From: Haloplasmatales bacterium 4B
GTDB taxonomy: Bacteria > Bacillota_I > Bacilli_A > Haloplasmatales > Haloplasmataceae
Length of the DNA stretch: 64,000 nt
Assembly (NCBI GenBank): GCA_003586005.1
Contig: NSKI01000010.1
Coordinates: forward strand, 1 to 64,000
Reading direction: 5' to 3'
Part shown: positions 43,319 to 52,455 of the stretch, piece after piece
Numbering within the stretch: position 1 is the stretch's first letter
How the letters are laid out: every line of letters starts with the position of its first letter
Translations under genes and position numbers: made by a program
The notes under the pieces: generated by a model
The model's database searches: none
What the model was told of the DNA's origin: nothing
What the model saw: the letters and a program-made list of their open reading frames with translations, nothing else

Positions 43319-44590
43319 ATGTTTAAAAATGGTGAAATATTAAATAATTCAATAAAGATTATTGATTTTATTGGTTCAGGAGGACAGGGCGAGGTTTATA
43401 AAGTTCAATATCAAGATGCATTACTTGCTTTAAAATGGTATTATCCTAAATCGGGTACAAAGCAACTAAAAAAAACACTCGCTAACCTCATTTCAAAGGG
43501 TTCTCCAAATGATTTTTTCCTTTGGCCTCTAGCTTTAGTAGAATACAATAACCAATTTGGTTATTTGATGGAGTTACGTCCTAAAACCTACAAAAGTTTA
43601 CTTGATTGGGTTAGTTTAAAATTTGATATGAGTTTAACTTCGATTTCTAAAGCGTGTTTTAAATTAACCGATGCTTTTCATAAATTACATGCTAAAGGAT
43701 TAAGTTACAAAGATATTTCGTTTGGGAATTTGTTTATTGATCCAAATTGTGGTGATATCTTGATATGTGATAATGATAATGTTACAGCTAATGGTATTAA
43801 TGTAAGTGGACTTTTAGGAACTCCTAAATTTATGGCTCCCGAAATAGTGATGGGGAGTACGATACCTAATACGGAAACAGATCAGTTTTCATTAGCAATA
43901 TTACTTTTTTATATATTGTTGATATCACATCCTTTTGATGGAGCATTAGAAGCCAATATTAAATGTTTTGACGAGAGTTCATTAAGTAAGTTATATGGAA
44001 CTAATGCAATCTTTATATATGATAAACTAAATGATGTTAATCGTCCTGTTCCTGGAATTCATAATAATGCGATTAACTTATGGAAGTTATATCCACAGTA
44101 TATAAAAGAACTATTTAATAATACTTTTACTCTAGGAGTTAAAAATCCAGCTAAAAGAACAAGGGAAAGTCAGTGGAGAAATGCTTTTTTAAAATTATAT
44201 AATTCGCTTACAAAATGTTCGCATTGTGGAATGGAAAACATATATGATATAGAGGTCCTTAACACTAGAGGGAAATTAGAACCTTGTATTTTATGTAACG
44301 AAGAATATCCTATTGCACCAAGAATTCGCATCAATAATAATGTAGTAGTCTTAGATGATGAAAAACAATTATTTATAAGTCATATTAAAAAAAGTGATCC
44401 CTCTAATCTAAGTGTCATAGCTGAGGTTAGAGAATTAAATTCTGAGTTTTATCTTACTAATGTTTCTAAAGATATTTGGAAATATATTACAACTTCTGAA
44501 ACAATTAATATCTTACCTCAACAAGTAGTTAATCTAAAAGATAATAGCATGATAGATTTTGGATTAGTTAAAGGGGAGATAAGGTTTTGA
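43319..44590 (+). CDS. TerY-P-type protein kinase with zinc finger and C-terminal beta domain
   Basis: A 423-residue protein. The kinase domain covers about 10-290: Gly loop GSGGQGEVYKV (19-29), ATP Lys39 in LALKWY, catalytic loop SYKDISFGNLFID (129-141) with Asp132 and Asn137, DND (151-153) in place of DFG, and GTPKFMAPEIV (168-178). The substitutions are typical of kinases of bacterial TerY-P triads. Residues 300-326 hold two CxxC pairs (CSHC, CILC), a zinc finger. The C-terminal about 90 residues are beta-rich (LSVIAEVRELNSEFYLTN; SMIDFGLVKGEIRF) and may be FHA-like, which would bind phosphothreonine. Its stop overlaps the next phosphatase start. Confidence 0.88.
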   Translation: MFKNGEILNNSIKIIDFIGSGGQGEVYKVQYQDALLALKWYYPKSGTKQLKKTLANLISKGSPNDFFLWPLALVEYNNQFGYLMELRPKTYKSLLDWVSLKFDMSLTSISKACFKLTDAFHKLHAKGLSYKDISFGNLFIDPNCGDILICDNDNVTANGINVSGLLGTPKFMAPEIVMGSTIPNTETDQFSLAILLFYILLISHPFDGALEANIKCFDESSLSKLYGTNAIFIYDKLNDVNRPVPGIHNNAINLWKLYPQYIKELFNNTFTLGVKNPAKRTRESQWRNAFLKLYNSLTKCSHCGMENIYDIEVLNTRGKLEPCILCNEEYPIAPRIRINNNVVVLDDEKQLFISHIKKSDPSNLSVIAEVRELNSEFYLTNVSKDIWKYITTSETINILPQQVVNLKDNSMIDFGLVKGEIRF

Positions 44591-45366
44591 TGAATAATTT
44601 TCGTGTTTTTAGTGATAGTGCAAAAGGAATTATGCATGAAAATCAAGATGTTGGTTTAGCTAAGGTAAAAGCTAATCATGCTTATTTAATTGTAAGTGAT
44701 GGCCATGGAGGAAAAGATTATATCCGTAGTCACATTGGTGCTAAGCATGCAGTTCTTGCCTTAGAGGCAATATTTAATGATTTCGCAAGTAATTATAAAA
44801 ACTTTGATTCAATAAATCATGCTGAACAAACTTTAAAAGAAAAGATTATAACATCATGGAGAAAATTAACTATTGATCATTATATAAATAATCCTCTACC
44901 AAGTTATGAAATTGATCCTTATAAGCTTTATGGGGCAACGCTGTTAGGCGTTTTATTAAAAGATGATTATATGGTTGTAATTCAAATCGGTGATGGTAAT
45001 ATTCTTGCACTTTTAGAAAATGAGGATATAGTTCAATATTTTAAAAAGGATAAAAAATTAGTTGGCAATGAAACGACGTCAATTTGTGAAATTAATGCAA
45101 TTAAAGACTTACATGTTAAAATTGTAAAACTTAATGTTTTACCAATTTTAATAATGGTAACAACTGATGGTGTTATAAATTCATTTACAGATATTAATGA
45201 TTTTTACAGTTTACCTAAAGAAGTAGTTATGGAAATTAAATCATTAGGTTTTAATAAAACATGTCAAAATTTTAGGCAATTGCTTAATGATATGGTAAAT
45301 AAAGGCAGTGGAGATGATTGTACAGTTGCGATACTTTATAATTTTTCCCCTACTAATTTTAAATAG
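44590..45366 (+). CDS. PP2C-type protein phosphatase (TerY-P set 2)
   Basis: A 258-residue PP2C phosphatase starting at ATG 44590, which shares a base with the kinase stop (TGATG). Metal-site motifs are HENQDVGLA (D20), IVSDGHGGKDYI (D37-G40), VIQIGDGN, TTDGVI and the C-terminal SGDDCTVAIL. The family role is to reverse Ser/Thr phosphorylation by the coupled kinase. It differs in sequence from the phosphatase at 35763, so the locus contains two separate kinase/phosphatase pairs rather than a recent duplication. Confidence 0.92.
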   Translation: MNNFRVFSDSAKGIMHENQDVGLAKVKANHAYLIVSDGHGGKDYIRSHIGAKHAVLALEAIFNDFASNYKNFDSINHAEQTLKEKIITSWRKLTIDHYINNPLPSYEIDPYKLYGATLLGVLLKDDYMVVIQIGDGNILALLENEDIVQYFKKDKKLVGNETTSICEINAIKDLHVKIVKLNVLPILIMVTTDGVINSFTDINDFYSLPKEVVMEIKSLGFNKTCQNFRQLLNDMVNKGSGDDCTVAILYNFSPTNFK

Positions 45367-45383
45367 AGAGAAGATGAGTATAT

Positions 45384-46085
45384 ATGGGATTAAGGAAATT
45401 AGGAGTAGAAAAAATATCGGCTAGACCACTTGAGTTTATCTGGATTTTAGATGTTTCAGGCTCAATGCATGGAGAAAGAATAGCTGCATTAAATTATGCA
45501 ATAAAAGAAGCAGTCCCAGCAATGCAAGAAGCAGCACAAAGTAATGTGAATGCGGAAATTATGGTGCGGGTGCTTACTTTCTCTACTGATTTTACCTGGC
45601 ACATAAGTGAGAGAACTCCTGTTAAGGATTTTGAGTGGAGTGATGTTAGAGCAGAAGGTTTATCAAACCTGGGCTTAGCACTTACTGAACTCGCAAGTAT
45701 ATTAGATGAGGAAAAGATGCCAGAACGGGGATTACCACCTGTTTTAGTTTTAATTACTGATGGAGAACCTACTGATGATTATAAAGTTGGGTTAGACTTA
45801 ATAATGTCAAAGGTATGGGGAAAAAAATCAGTTCGCCTAGCAATTTCCGTAGGAAATGATGTTGAAAAAACAGTTTTAGAAGATTTTATTGGTAATAAAG
45901 ATATAGAACCATTTGAGGTTGAAAATGCTTCACAACTTACACAATATATAAAATTTGTATCTACGAAAGTTTTGTCAAGCGTTTCTTTGGTAAAATCTGA
46001 TGCTCATTCATTATTTAAGTTTGATTTTGAATTACCAGAGTTAGATGATGAATCGCCTAACAATGATGTATACGATAAGTTTTAG
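45384..46085 (+). CDS. TerY-like vWA domain protein (TerY-P set 2)
   Basis: A 233-residue vWA protein. The MIDAS motif is DVSGS (23-27) in IWILDVSGSMHGERIA; the conserved Thr region is EGLSNLGLAL and the distal acidic motif is LITDGEPTDDY. It ends in an acidic tail. It completes a kinase-PP2C-vWA triad in the order opposite to set 1 (vWA-PP2C-kinase). In Ter-dependent stress systems the vWA protein is thought to act as a metal-bound adaptor for the phosphorylation module. Confidence 0.93.
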   Translation: MGLRKLGVEKISARPLEFIWILDVSGSMHGERIAALNYAIKEAVPAMQEAAQSNVNAEIMVRVLTFSTDFTWHISERTPVKDFEWSDVRAEGLSNLGLALTELASILDEEKMPERGLPPVLVLITDGEPTDDYKVGLDLIMSKVWGKKSVRLAISVGNDVEKTVLEDFIGNKDIEPFEVENASQLTQYIKFVSTKVLSSVSLVKSDAHSLFKFDFELPELDDESPNNDVYDKF

Positions 46086-46102
46086 AGAGTTAGGAGAAAT
46101 TT

Positions 46103-47581
46103 ATGGAAACTAAAAAAATAGTTGAGATTTTAAAACAAATAGATATTAATATATTATTAAAACAAAATACGTTTAAGGCTGTTTTAGCCGATTTATTATA
46201 TGATTATGAAGCTGAACGAAAAATTTTAAATACAATTCACAATAGTGTAAATGTGATTGAAAAGCTTCATAAGAGTAATAATAAGATTTTAGAGTGCCAA
46301 AATATTAAAACAGAATTATTAAGTTATGGACTTAATAGCACTACTGTAGAATGGGCAATTGAAATATGGTCAGGTGTTTTAGGAATAAATAATGTAAGAA
46401 ATATTGAAGGTACATTTAATCAATTTATTAAACTGAGTGCAGGTGGTTCTTTTACTATCGCATTAAAAGACACAAAAGTTTATGCTTGGGGAAATAATAA
46501 ATGGGGTCAACTTGGTAATGGAACATTATTTGATTGTATTAGACCAGTTGAGATATCAAGCAATTTTAATTTTAATAATAATGAAAATATTGAAAATATT
46601 TTTACTTCATTTCGCTCAACGTACCTTTTAACTACAGAAGGAAGATTGTTCTCATGGGGAAGTAATGAATATGGACAACTTGGTGATGGAACAATTATCA
46701 GTAAGAATTATCCAATAAATATTACAAGTAAGTTTAGTCTACAAAATGGTGAAAAGATATTACATTTTAGTACCGGTGGTTTTCATTGTTTATTAATAAC
46801 ATCATTTGGTAGAGTCTTCTCATGGGGAAATAATGAGTATGGACAACTTGGTGATGAGTCAAATATTAATAAAAATTTACCTGTTGAAATTACAAACAAG
46901 TTTTCATTAGTAAATAATGAAAAAATTGAAAATATTAAAGTTGGCTTAGGACACTCAATGGTTACTACTTCAATGGGTAGAGTATATACATGGGGAAATA
47001 ATGAATATGGGCAGCTTGGTGATGGAACAAAAACTAAAAGGAAGAAACCTACTGATGTTACAAGGGATTTTTTATTCGCGGATAATGAGAAAATTAACTT
47101 TATCGCATTAGGTGCTCTTCATTCATTAGTTGTTACCTCTAGCCGAGTATTTACTTTTGGAAGCAATGAAAGTGGTCAATTAGGAGATGCAACTACTAAA
47201 ATGAGATATAAACCTGTCGATATAACAAATCGTTTTAGCCCTTTACCTGAAGAAAAGATAATCAAAATAGAAGCAGGAAGAAACTATTCCTTAGCGCTTA
47301 CTTCTATAGGTCGTGTTTTTTCATGGGGTAATAATAAATTTGGACAACTTGGTATCGCTGATTATATTACCGGTACCACAGGACCTATGGATATAACAAA
47401 CAATATTATTAATAATGATGAAGAGTTGATTGTTAATATCTTTACTGGAGCTAATTCAACTCATAGTTATGCCATAAGTAATAACGATAAAATTTATGCA
47501 TGGGGTAATAATGAATATGGTCAACTTGGAGAAGGATCAACAATTGAAAAAAGGTCTCCTATCGAGATAAAGATAGGTTAG
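46103..47581 (+). CDS. Seven-repeat RCC1-like beta-propeller protein
   Basis: A 492-residue protein. Residues 1 to about 105 are helical (VEILKQIDINILLKQN; IKTELLSYGLNSTTVEWAIE). The rest contains seven RCC1 repeats, each with a signature such as VYAWGNNKWGQLGNGT, LFSWGSNEYGQLGDGT or IYAWGNNEYGQLGEGS; seven copies are what one closed RCC1 propeller needs. There is no signal peptide, so it is probably cytoplasmic. Three neighbouring signatures are spaced exactly 168 bp apart (46654, 46822, 46990), suggesting expansion by duplication. It follows the second TerY-P triad by 17 bases and is the last gene of the unit. A scaffold or substrate-recognition role is inference. Confidence 0.9.
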   Translation: METKKIVEILKQIDINILLKQNTFKAVLADLLYDYEAERKILNTIHNSVNVIEKLHKSNNKILECQNIKTELLSYGLNSTTVEWAIEIWSGVLGINNVRNIEGTFNQFIKLSAGGSFTIALKDTKVYAWGNNKWGQLGNGTLFDCIRPVEISSNFNFNNNENIENIFTSFRSTYLLTTEGRLFSWGSNEYGQLGDGTIISKNYPINITSKFSLQNGEKILHFSTGGFHCLLITSFGRVFSWGNNEYGQLGDESNINKNLPVEITNKFSLVNNEKIENIKVGLGHSMVTTSMGRVYTWGNNEYGQLGDGTKTKRKKPTDVTRDFLFADNEKINFIALGALHSLVVTSSRVFTFGSNESGQLGDATTKMRYKPVDITNRFSPLPEEKIIKIEAGRNYSLALTSIGRVFSWGNNKFGQLGIADYITGTTGPMDITNNIINNDEELIVNIFTGANSTHSYAISNNDKIYAWGNNEYGQLGEGSTIEKRSPIEIKIG

Positions 47582-47594
47582 AATAAATAATTTC

Positions 47595-47629
47595 AAGGAA
47601 GAATGAGTTCATTCTTCCTTTAGATTTTT
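47595..47629 (+). terminator. Terminator after the RCC1 gene (copy 1 of a repeated element)
   Basis: AAGGAAGAATGA (47595-47606) pairs with TCATTCTTCCTT (47609-47620), then TTTTT a few bases later. The 34-nt stretch 47596-47629 recurs at 52686-52719 with one difference. Confidence 0.75.
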
Positions 47630-47666
47630 CATTGTATTGTGGATTTAATAAAATGACTGGATAATT

Positions 47667-47798
47667 TTAATGAGATAAAGTATGATAGAAAAAACCTTCT
47701 TTTTCATCTAATAATTCAAATATTTGTTCTCCAACTGTTAAAGGCGATTGAATTTGTGAAACAAAATTTGAGATTATTAAAACCAAACCTCTGATCAT
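47667..47798 (-). pseudogene. Fragment of an ABC exporter membrane domain
   Basis: A 43-codon minus-strand frame reads LVLIISNFVSQIQSPL followed by TVGEQIFELLDEKEGFF. This matches the end of the last membrane helix and the linker just before the nucleotide-binding domain of type IV ABC exporters, where 'QxxxAGERIFELLDE' is typical. Everything before and after is missing, and no proper ribosome binding site exists. It lies just upstream of two intact ABC exporters on the other strand. The rest of 47630-48048 contains no other gene. Confidence 0.4.
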
Positions 47799-48022
47799 CC
47801 CCTTTAAATGCATATTAATAGAGGTTTAGATTTAAATAAAAATAATTATAAAATTTACTTTATTTTATATATAGGCTTGATTATTAAAAATAGATTTGTT
47901 ATTATTCAATTGTAACAAAACATTGTTTCGATAACTTATTTTGTTAAAATAATTAATATATTTTTTTGTTGAATTAAATATTTTAATAAAAGAAGTTGAA
48001 ATATTTATGTAAAGCAAAGTAT

Positions 48023-48028
48023 TATAAT
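48023..48028 (+). promoter_or_regulatory. -10 box for the ABC exporter pair
   Basis: TATAAT 21 bases before the start codon; a TTGAAA at 47996-48001 is 21 nt upstream of it, longer than ideal. Confidence 0.4.
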
Positions 48029-48048
48029 AATGATAGGAGTGAAGGGAA

Positions 48049-49812
48049 ATGCCCAAAGAAGGTACTTTTTATCAGTTTAAAAAATTGATTAAAATCTTAC
48101 CCTATAGGAGGTACTTATTAATTGGAATAATGTTAATACTTGTATTAGCATTTTCAGAAATATTTACTTCCTATTTTATGAAAGGTATGATTGATTCCGC
48201 TAAAGAAAGAAACCTAGACAAATTTTACCAAATGTTATTTTTAATTATAGGTGCTCAAATTGTAAGTGTTATTTTGACATTTTATAGAACAAGAATATTG
48301 GGGAACTATTCAGAAAAGGGATTAAAATTATTAAGGAACAAATTAGCGATTAAATATAATAATTTAGATGTTGGAAGTTTATCAGAAAATCATTCTGGTG
48401 ATTATATTTCAAGAGCCACAAATGATGTAAACAAAGTGAAGAATTTTATCACTAATTCTTTGCCATTCCTTATAACAATACCAGTATCAGGCATAGGTGC
48501 CTTAATTTATTTATTAATATTAAGTTGGAAATTAACTTTAATTAGTTTAGCGATAATTCCACTCTTAATCTTAGTGGTTGGGGTTCTTAGTAAACCGCTT
48601 GGGCCAATTAGTAAGCGACTACAAGAAAAACTAGGGTTAATTAATTCATTGGTTCAAGATTATATTAAAGGAATTGAAGTGAGTAAGGCATATAAATTAG
48701 AAAAGGTGCTTGGTAAACAATATGATGATGCTGTGGAAGAGAGTGTAGTTTGTGGAAAACAATTAGCGAAAAGAAGAGCTACACTTCAATCATTTGCTGA
48801 ACTAATCTCTCTTATCCCGTTCTTTGTTACTTTTATTCTTGGTGGTTATTTCGTAATTCAAGGAGAAATGTCTATAGGGGGCCTACTAGCATTTATTAAT
48901 TTATTAAATCTTGTAACACATCCTTTTGTTCGAATGCCACAACTTATAGCTCAAACAAAAATTGATTTAGCAGGTTCATCTCGTATATTTGAAGTATTAG
49001 ATCATAAGGAAGAACGAGTTAACGGGGAAAATTATAATATTAATGGTGCGAGATATTTAGTAGAATTTAGTGATGTTGAATTTTCTTATCCAAATACACA
49101 AGGATTAGTACTAAAAGATTTAAATCTCAAGATTAAAAAAGGTGAGAAAGTAGCTTTGGTAGGACCAAGTGGTGGAGGGAAAAGTACAATTATTAAAATG
49201 CTTTTAGGTTATTATAATGAGTATGAAGGTAGTATTCATATATCAGGACATGAACTAAGAGAATGGAATTTGACTGGTATAAGAGATAAAATTGCTTTAG
49301 TGTCACAAGATGTCTTCTTGTTCCCAGAAAGCATCGAAGAAAATATTGCTTATGGAAAAAATGAGATAATTAGCAATAATGATATAAAACAAGCAGCCGT
49401 TTTAGCTAATGCTGATATGTTTATCACAAATTTAGATATGGGTTATCAAACAAATATTGGAGAATTAGGGAATAAACTATCTGGTGGACAAAGACAAAGA
49501 ATATCAATAGCCAGAGCGATAATTAAAGACGCGCCTATTCTACTATTAGATGAAGCAACTTCAGCTTTAGATAATGAATCAGAACATTTAGTTCAAGAAG
49601 CACTAGAACATCTTATGGAAGATAAAACAAGTATTGTTGTTGCACATAGATTATCTACGATTAAAAATGTAGATAGAATCTTAGTTGTAGATCATGGCCA
49701 AATTGTTGAAGAAGGAACCCATGATGAGTTGATGGGAAATAGCACTATTTATAAAGATCTTTGTAGTAAACAATTGAAATTGGATCATGATGAAGAAGGG
49801 AAGGTTGCGTAA
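48049..49812 (+). CDS. ABC exporter, fused membrane and ATPase domains (subunit 1)
   Basis: A 587-residue half-transporter of the type IV ABC exporter (MsbA/LmrA/BmrA-like) family. Residues about 15-310 form six membrane helices (for example YLLIGIMLILVLAFSEIF and LLILSWKLTLISLAIIPLLI). The ATPase domain has Walker A GPSGGGKST, Q-loop VSQDVFLFPESI, signature LSGGQRQRISIARA, Walker B ILLLDEATSALD and switch His in VVAHRLSTI. All catalytic residues are intact. The stop overlaps the start of a second similar gene, so the two probably form a heterodimer. Substrate is unknown; drug or lipid export is the family norm. Confidence 0.94.
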   Translation: MPKEGTFYQFKKLIKILPYRRYLLIGIMLILVLAFSEIFTSYFMKGMIDSAKERNLDKFYQMLFLIIGAQIVSVILTFYRTRILGNYSEKGLKLLRNKLAIKYNNLDVGSLSENHSGDYISRATNDVNKVKNFITNSLPFLITIPVSGIGALIYLLILSWKLTLISLAIIPLLILVVGVLSKPLGPISKRLQEKLGLINSLVQDYIKGIEVSKAYKLEKVLGKQYDDAVEESVVCGKQLAKRRATLQSFAELISLIPFFVTFILGGYFVIQGEMSIGGLLAFINLLNLVTHPFVRMPQLIAQTKIDLAGSSRIFEVLDHKEERVNGENYNINGARYLVEFSDVEFSYPNTQGLVLKDLNLKIKKGEKVALVGPSGGGKSTIIKMLLGYYNEYEGSIHISGHELREWNLTGIRDKIALVSQDVFLFPESIEENIAYGKNEIISNNDIKQAAVLANADMFITNLDMGYQTNIGELGNKLSGGQRQRISIARAIIKDAPILLLDEATSALDNESEHLVQEALEHLMEDKTSIVVAHRLSTIKNVDRILVVDHGQIVEEGTHDELMGNSTIYKDLCSKQLKLDHDEEGKVA

Positions 49813-51560
49813 TGAAAAAAAGAAATAGTTTTATCCGCACCTTTGGCTTTATGGAAAATATTTTTCCGGCATATATTATCTCTTTAATTGTGGTTTCAGG
49901 AGTATTATTATATGTACAATTGTCTATCGCGAAATTAGGCAAAGAATTATTTGATTTTATCATTTTAGAAGATTTTGAATTAATGATTGATACTGTTAAA
50001 TATTATGGTATTATTATTTTCTCATTGTTTTTCTTTATCTTTATCGCTATTTATATATTAAATAGAATAATTGCTATTACAACAGGAAAAGTTCGCAAGA
50101 CACTTTTTAGAAAATTAGAAAAACTACCTGTTTCCTATTACAAAAACAATCATAGTGGTGATATTGTTTCACGGATGACCAATGATGTTAGTGAAACTGA
50201 GAAAATTTATGATACTTATTTTGCAGATTTGTTTATACAAGTTGTTGTTGGAGTAGGTATGACAATTGCTATCTATTTCTATGATTGGCGATTTGCTATT
50301 TTTGCTGTAGCTGGTTCATGTTTAACGCTATATATAAATGTGCATTATGCAAAAATATTACGAATATTAAGTAAAGGAGTACAGGAAAAACTAGCAAGAT
50401 TAAATGAAACATTTACAAATTTATTAAACGGTGTATTCATTATTAAAAGTTTTAATATACAACATGTGATTATAGATAAAATAAGACATAATAATAAAGC
50501 TGTATATGATAATTCAATTGAGAGAATAAAAACACAGTCTGTTGTAGACGGACTAAATGTCTTGGTAGGATTTTTAAGTTTTGTAGGATTAACTTGTATG
50601 GGTTCTTATTTAGTAATTAAAGGCTATGGTAATGTCACAATTGGTGTTATTGTTGCTGTTGTTCAACTTTCAAATGGAACGAGAGCTTTAGCGAGAATGT
50701 TAGGTATGTTTATTACAAATATTCAAACATCGCTAGCTGCTGTTGATCGAGTGTTTGAGGTTATCGATGAAGAAGATGAACCTGCTCGATATAATCTAGA
50801 TTCAAATAATTTAATATCAAATAACGTAATCCAAATGGATAAATTGTCTTTTAAATACGATGACCAATTTGTATTAGAGCAGTTATCACTTGAGGTCCCT
50901 AAGGGGAAGGTGTATGCCTTAGTTGGGCCAAGTGGAGGGGGTAAATCGACAGTTTTTAAATTATTATTAAACTTCTATAAGCCTAATAGCGGTGATTTAA
51001 TTATTAATGGTAAGTCAATAAGCGAACAAGATATAAGTGATATCCGTGAACAAATGGCTTATGTTCCTCAAGATGCATATTTATTTACCGGTTCAATAAC
51101 GGATAATATACGTCATGGTAAAATGGATGCTAGCAGGGATGAAATTATTGAGGCAGCAAAATCAGCTAATGCTCATAAATTTATTATGGAGTTAGAAAAT
51201 GGGTATGACACAAAAGTTGGTGAAAGAGGAGCACAATTATCTGGTGGTCAAAGACAACGAATCGCAATTGCCCGCGCAATATTGAAAAATGCACCAATTT
51301 TATTACTAGATGAAGCAACATCAGCACTTGATACAGAATCGGAACATTTAGTTCAAGAAGCGTTAAAAAAACTAATGGTTGGTAAAACTACTTTGGTAGT
51401 TGCTCACAGGCTGTCTACCATTCAAAATGCTAATCAGATATTAGTATTAAAAGATGGCTGTATAGTAGAACAAGGAACTCATGATGAGTTACTTGTGATA
51501 GATGGTGAATATAAAAATTTATATAATAAACAATTTAAATTAGCTACAGAAGTGAGTTAG
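49812..51560 (+). CDS. ABC exporter, fused membrane and ATPase domains (subunit 2)
   Basis: A 582-residue partner of the preceding exporter, sharing one base with its stop codon (TAATG). The N-terminal about 310 residues hold six membrane helices. The ATPase domain has Walker A GPSGGGKST, PQDAYLFTGSI, LSGGQRQRIAIARA, LLLDEATSALD and VVAHRLSTI, all canonical. Since neither subunit has a degenerate catalytic site, homodimers are also possible. The gene ends inside a hairpin terminator. No regulator or substrate-biosynthesis gene lies next to it. Confidence 0.94.
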   Translation: MKKRNSFIRTFGFMENIFPAYIISLIVVSGVLLYVQLSIAKLGKELFDFIILEDFELMIDTVKYYGIIIFSLFFFIFIAIYILNRIIAITTGKVRKTLFRKLEKLPVSYYKNNHSGDIVSRMTNDVSETEKIYDTYFADLFIQVVVGVGMTIAIYFYDWRFAIFAVAGSCLTLYINVHYAKILRILSKGVQEKLARLNETFTNLLNGVFIIKSFNIQHVIIDKIRHNNKAVYDNSIERIKTQSVVDGLNVLVGFLSFVGLTCMGSYLVIKGYGNVTIGVIVAVVQLSNGTRALARMLGMFITNIQTSLAAVDRVFEVIDEEDEPARYNLDSNNLISNNVIQMDKLSFKYDDQFVLEQLSLEVPKGKVYALVGPSGGGKSTVFKLLLNFYKPNSGDLIINGKSISEQDISDIREQMAYVPQDAYLFTGSITDNIRHGKMDASRDEIIEAAKSANAHKFIMELENGYDTKVGERGAQLSGGQRQRIAIARAILKNAPILLLDEATSALDTESEHLVQEALKKLMVGKTTLVVAHRLSTIQNANQILVLKDGCIVEQGTHDELLVIDGEYKNLYNKQFKLATEVS

Positions 51561-51580
51561 GTTTAACCTAACTCACTTTT
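51550..51580 (+). terminator. Terminator overlapping the ABC exporter stop codon
   Basis: AAGTGAGTTAGGTT pairs perfectly with AACCTAACTCACTT; the TAG stop (51558-51560) lies within the left arm. Confidence 0.8.
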
Positions 51581-51631
51581 AAATGTATGCCAGGACCACT
51601 ACCTCATTTTGTTAAAAGCAGTACTCACTAA

Positions 51632-51796
51632 ATCTATTTTTGCTTTGATAATATCCTATCAAAGAAGAAATATACTTATCAGCAGTCAGTTGGTACGAAT
51701 ACAGAAGTAATTACATATGAATATACTGGTACATGGGAAGATCAACTAAGTAAACACAATGGAAAAAATTATTACCCTAACAAGTTTAACATCTAA
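51632..51796 (+). pseudogene. Coding fragment without a start, unknown
   Basis: Between in-frame TAA codons at 51629 and 51794 a frame reads 54 codons, including YTYQQSVGTNTEVITYEYTG and LSKHNGKNYYPNKFNI. It looks protein-like and runs up to the convergent methyltransferase stop, but has no start codon or ribosome binding site. Probably the tail of a lost gene; the family is not recognised. Confidence 0.25.
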
Positions 51797-52455
51797 TTCT
51801 GTTTTTTGTTAGCTATTATTACATAACCACATTTATACCATGATAGATATTCTAATGTAACATCCCAGCCTCTATTTTCTAATTGTTCTTTAATTTGAGT
51901 AGGTAACAGCTGGTTTTTCATTCGTTTATTATTTGACATATACCAGCCTATATGAACAACTCCTTTTGAAACTATATTTGTAATGTCATCAAAGTACTTT
52001 AAGGTGTCCTCAATAAACATAAATACATCTCGGTGAACTAAATAATCAACACTATTTGTTTTGAAGTGTTGAGTTAGTTCGCTAGCTCCAGCATGAATAA
52101 ATTGAATTTTTTTTTGATTAAGGTAGCTAATATTTTCTTCTACATCCTTATTTATATCAAGAGCTGAAATTTTAGTAACCTGGTTATTGTGAAGTAAATA
52201 GTTTGATAAAAATCCCCCTCCACAGCCTAAGTCAATAATATGTCCTGTAACATGACGATAATAACCATAAATTTTGTTATTATAATACTCTGCTGCTTTC
52301 TTTTGGTCTACAATTAACTGCTCTTTACAATTCGGGCAAATAATATGAATAGTAAAATCGGTTTTATCCCAAGGGTGAAACTTATTTTGTAAAATATAGT
52401 TCTTATACCCACAACCACATTTACTTCCCCAAATCGTATTGTTATGTTCTAGCAT
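51793..52455 (-). CDS. SAM-dependent methyltransferase with N-terminal zinc-binding segment
   Basis: A 220-residue minus-strand protein with a GAGGAGG ribosome binding site. Residues about 10-45 contain Cys pairs (CGCGY and IICPNCKEQ), suggesting a zinc finger that may recognise substrate. Residues about 70-85 hold SAM motif I (HIIDLGCGGGFLSNYLL), followed by motif II ISALDINKD and a VDYLVHRDVFMFI segment. It resembles small class I methyltransferases with an N-terminal rubredoxin-like knuckle, such as the RlmA type, but the substrate is not assignable. It is transcribed alone and converges on the ABC exporter genes. Confidence 0.85.
   Translation of the reverse strand: MLEHNNTIWGSKCGCGYKNYILQNKFHPWDKTDFTIHIICPNCKEQLIVDQKKAAEYYNNKIYGYYRHVTGHIIDLGCGGGFLSNYLLHNNQVTKISALDINKDVEENISYLNQKKIQFIHAGASELTQHFKTNSVDYLVHRDVFMFIEDTLKYFDDITNIVSKGVVHIGWYMSNNKRMKNQLLPTQIKEQLENRGWDVTLEYLSWYKCGYVIIANKKQN

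Noticed and set aside
30219-47581. Prophage or classical anti-phage defence island
   Set aside because: No integrase, capsid, tail, nuclease or restriction genes; the SPFH protein's 'virion core' family name does not indicate phage origin.
47865-48056. Minus-strand open frame overlapping the ABC exporter promoter
   Set aside because: AT-rich sequence with no ribosome binding site, covering the -10 box of the plus-strand gene.
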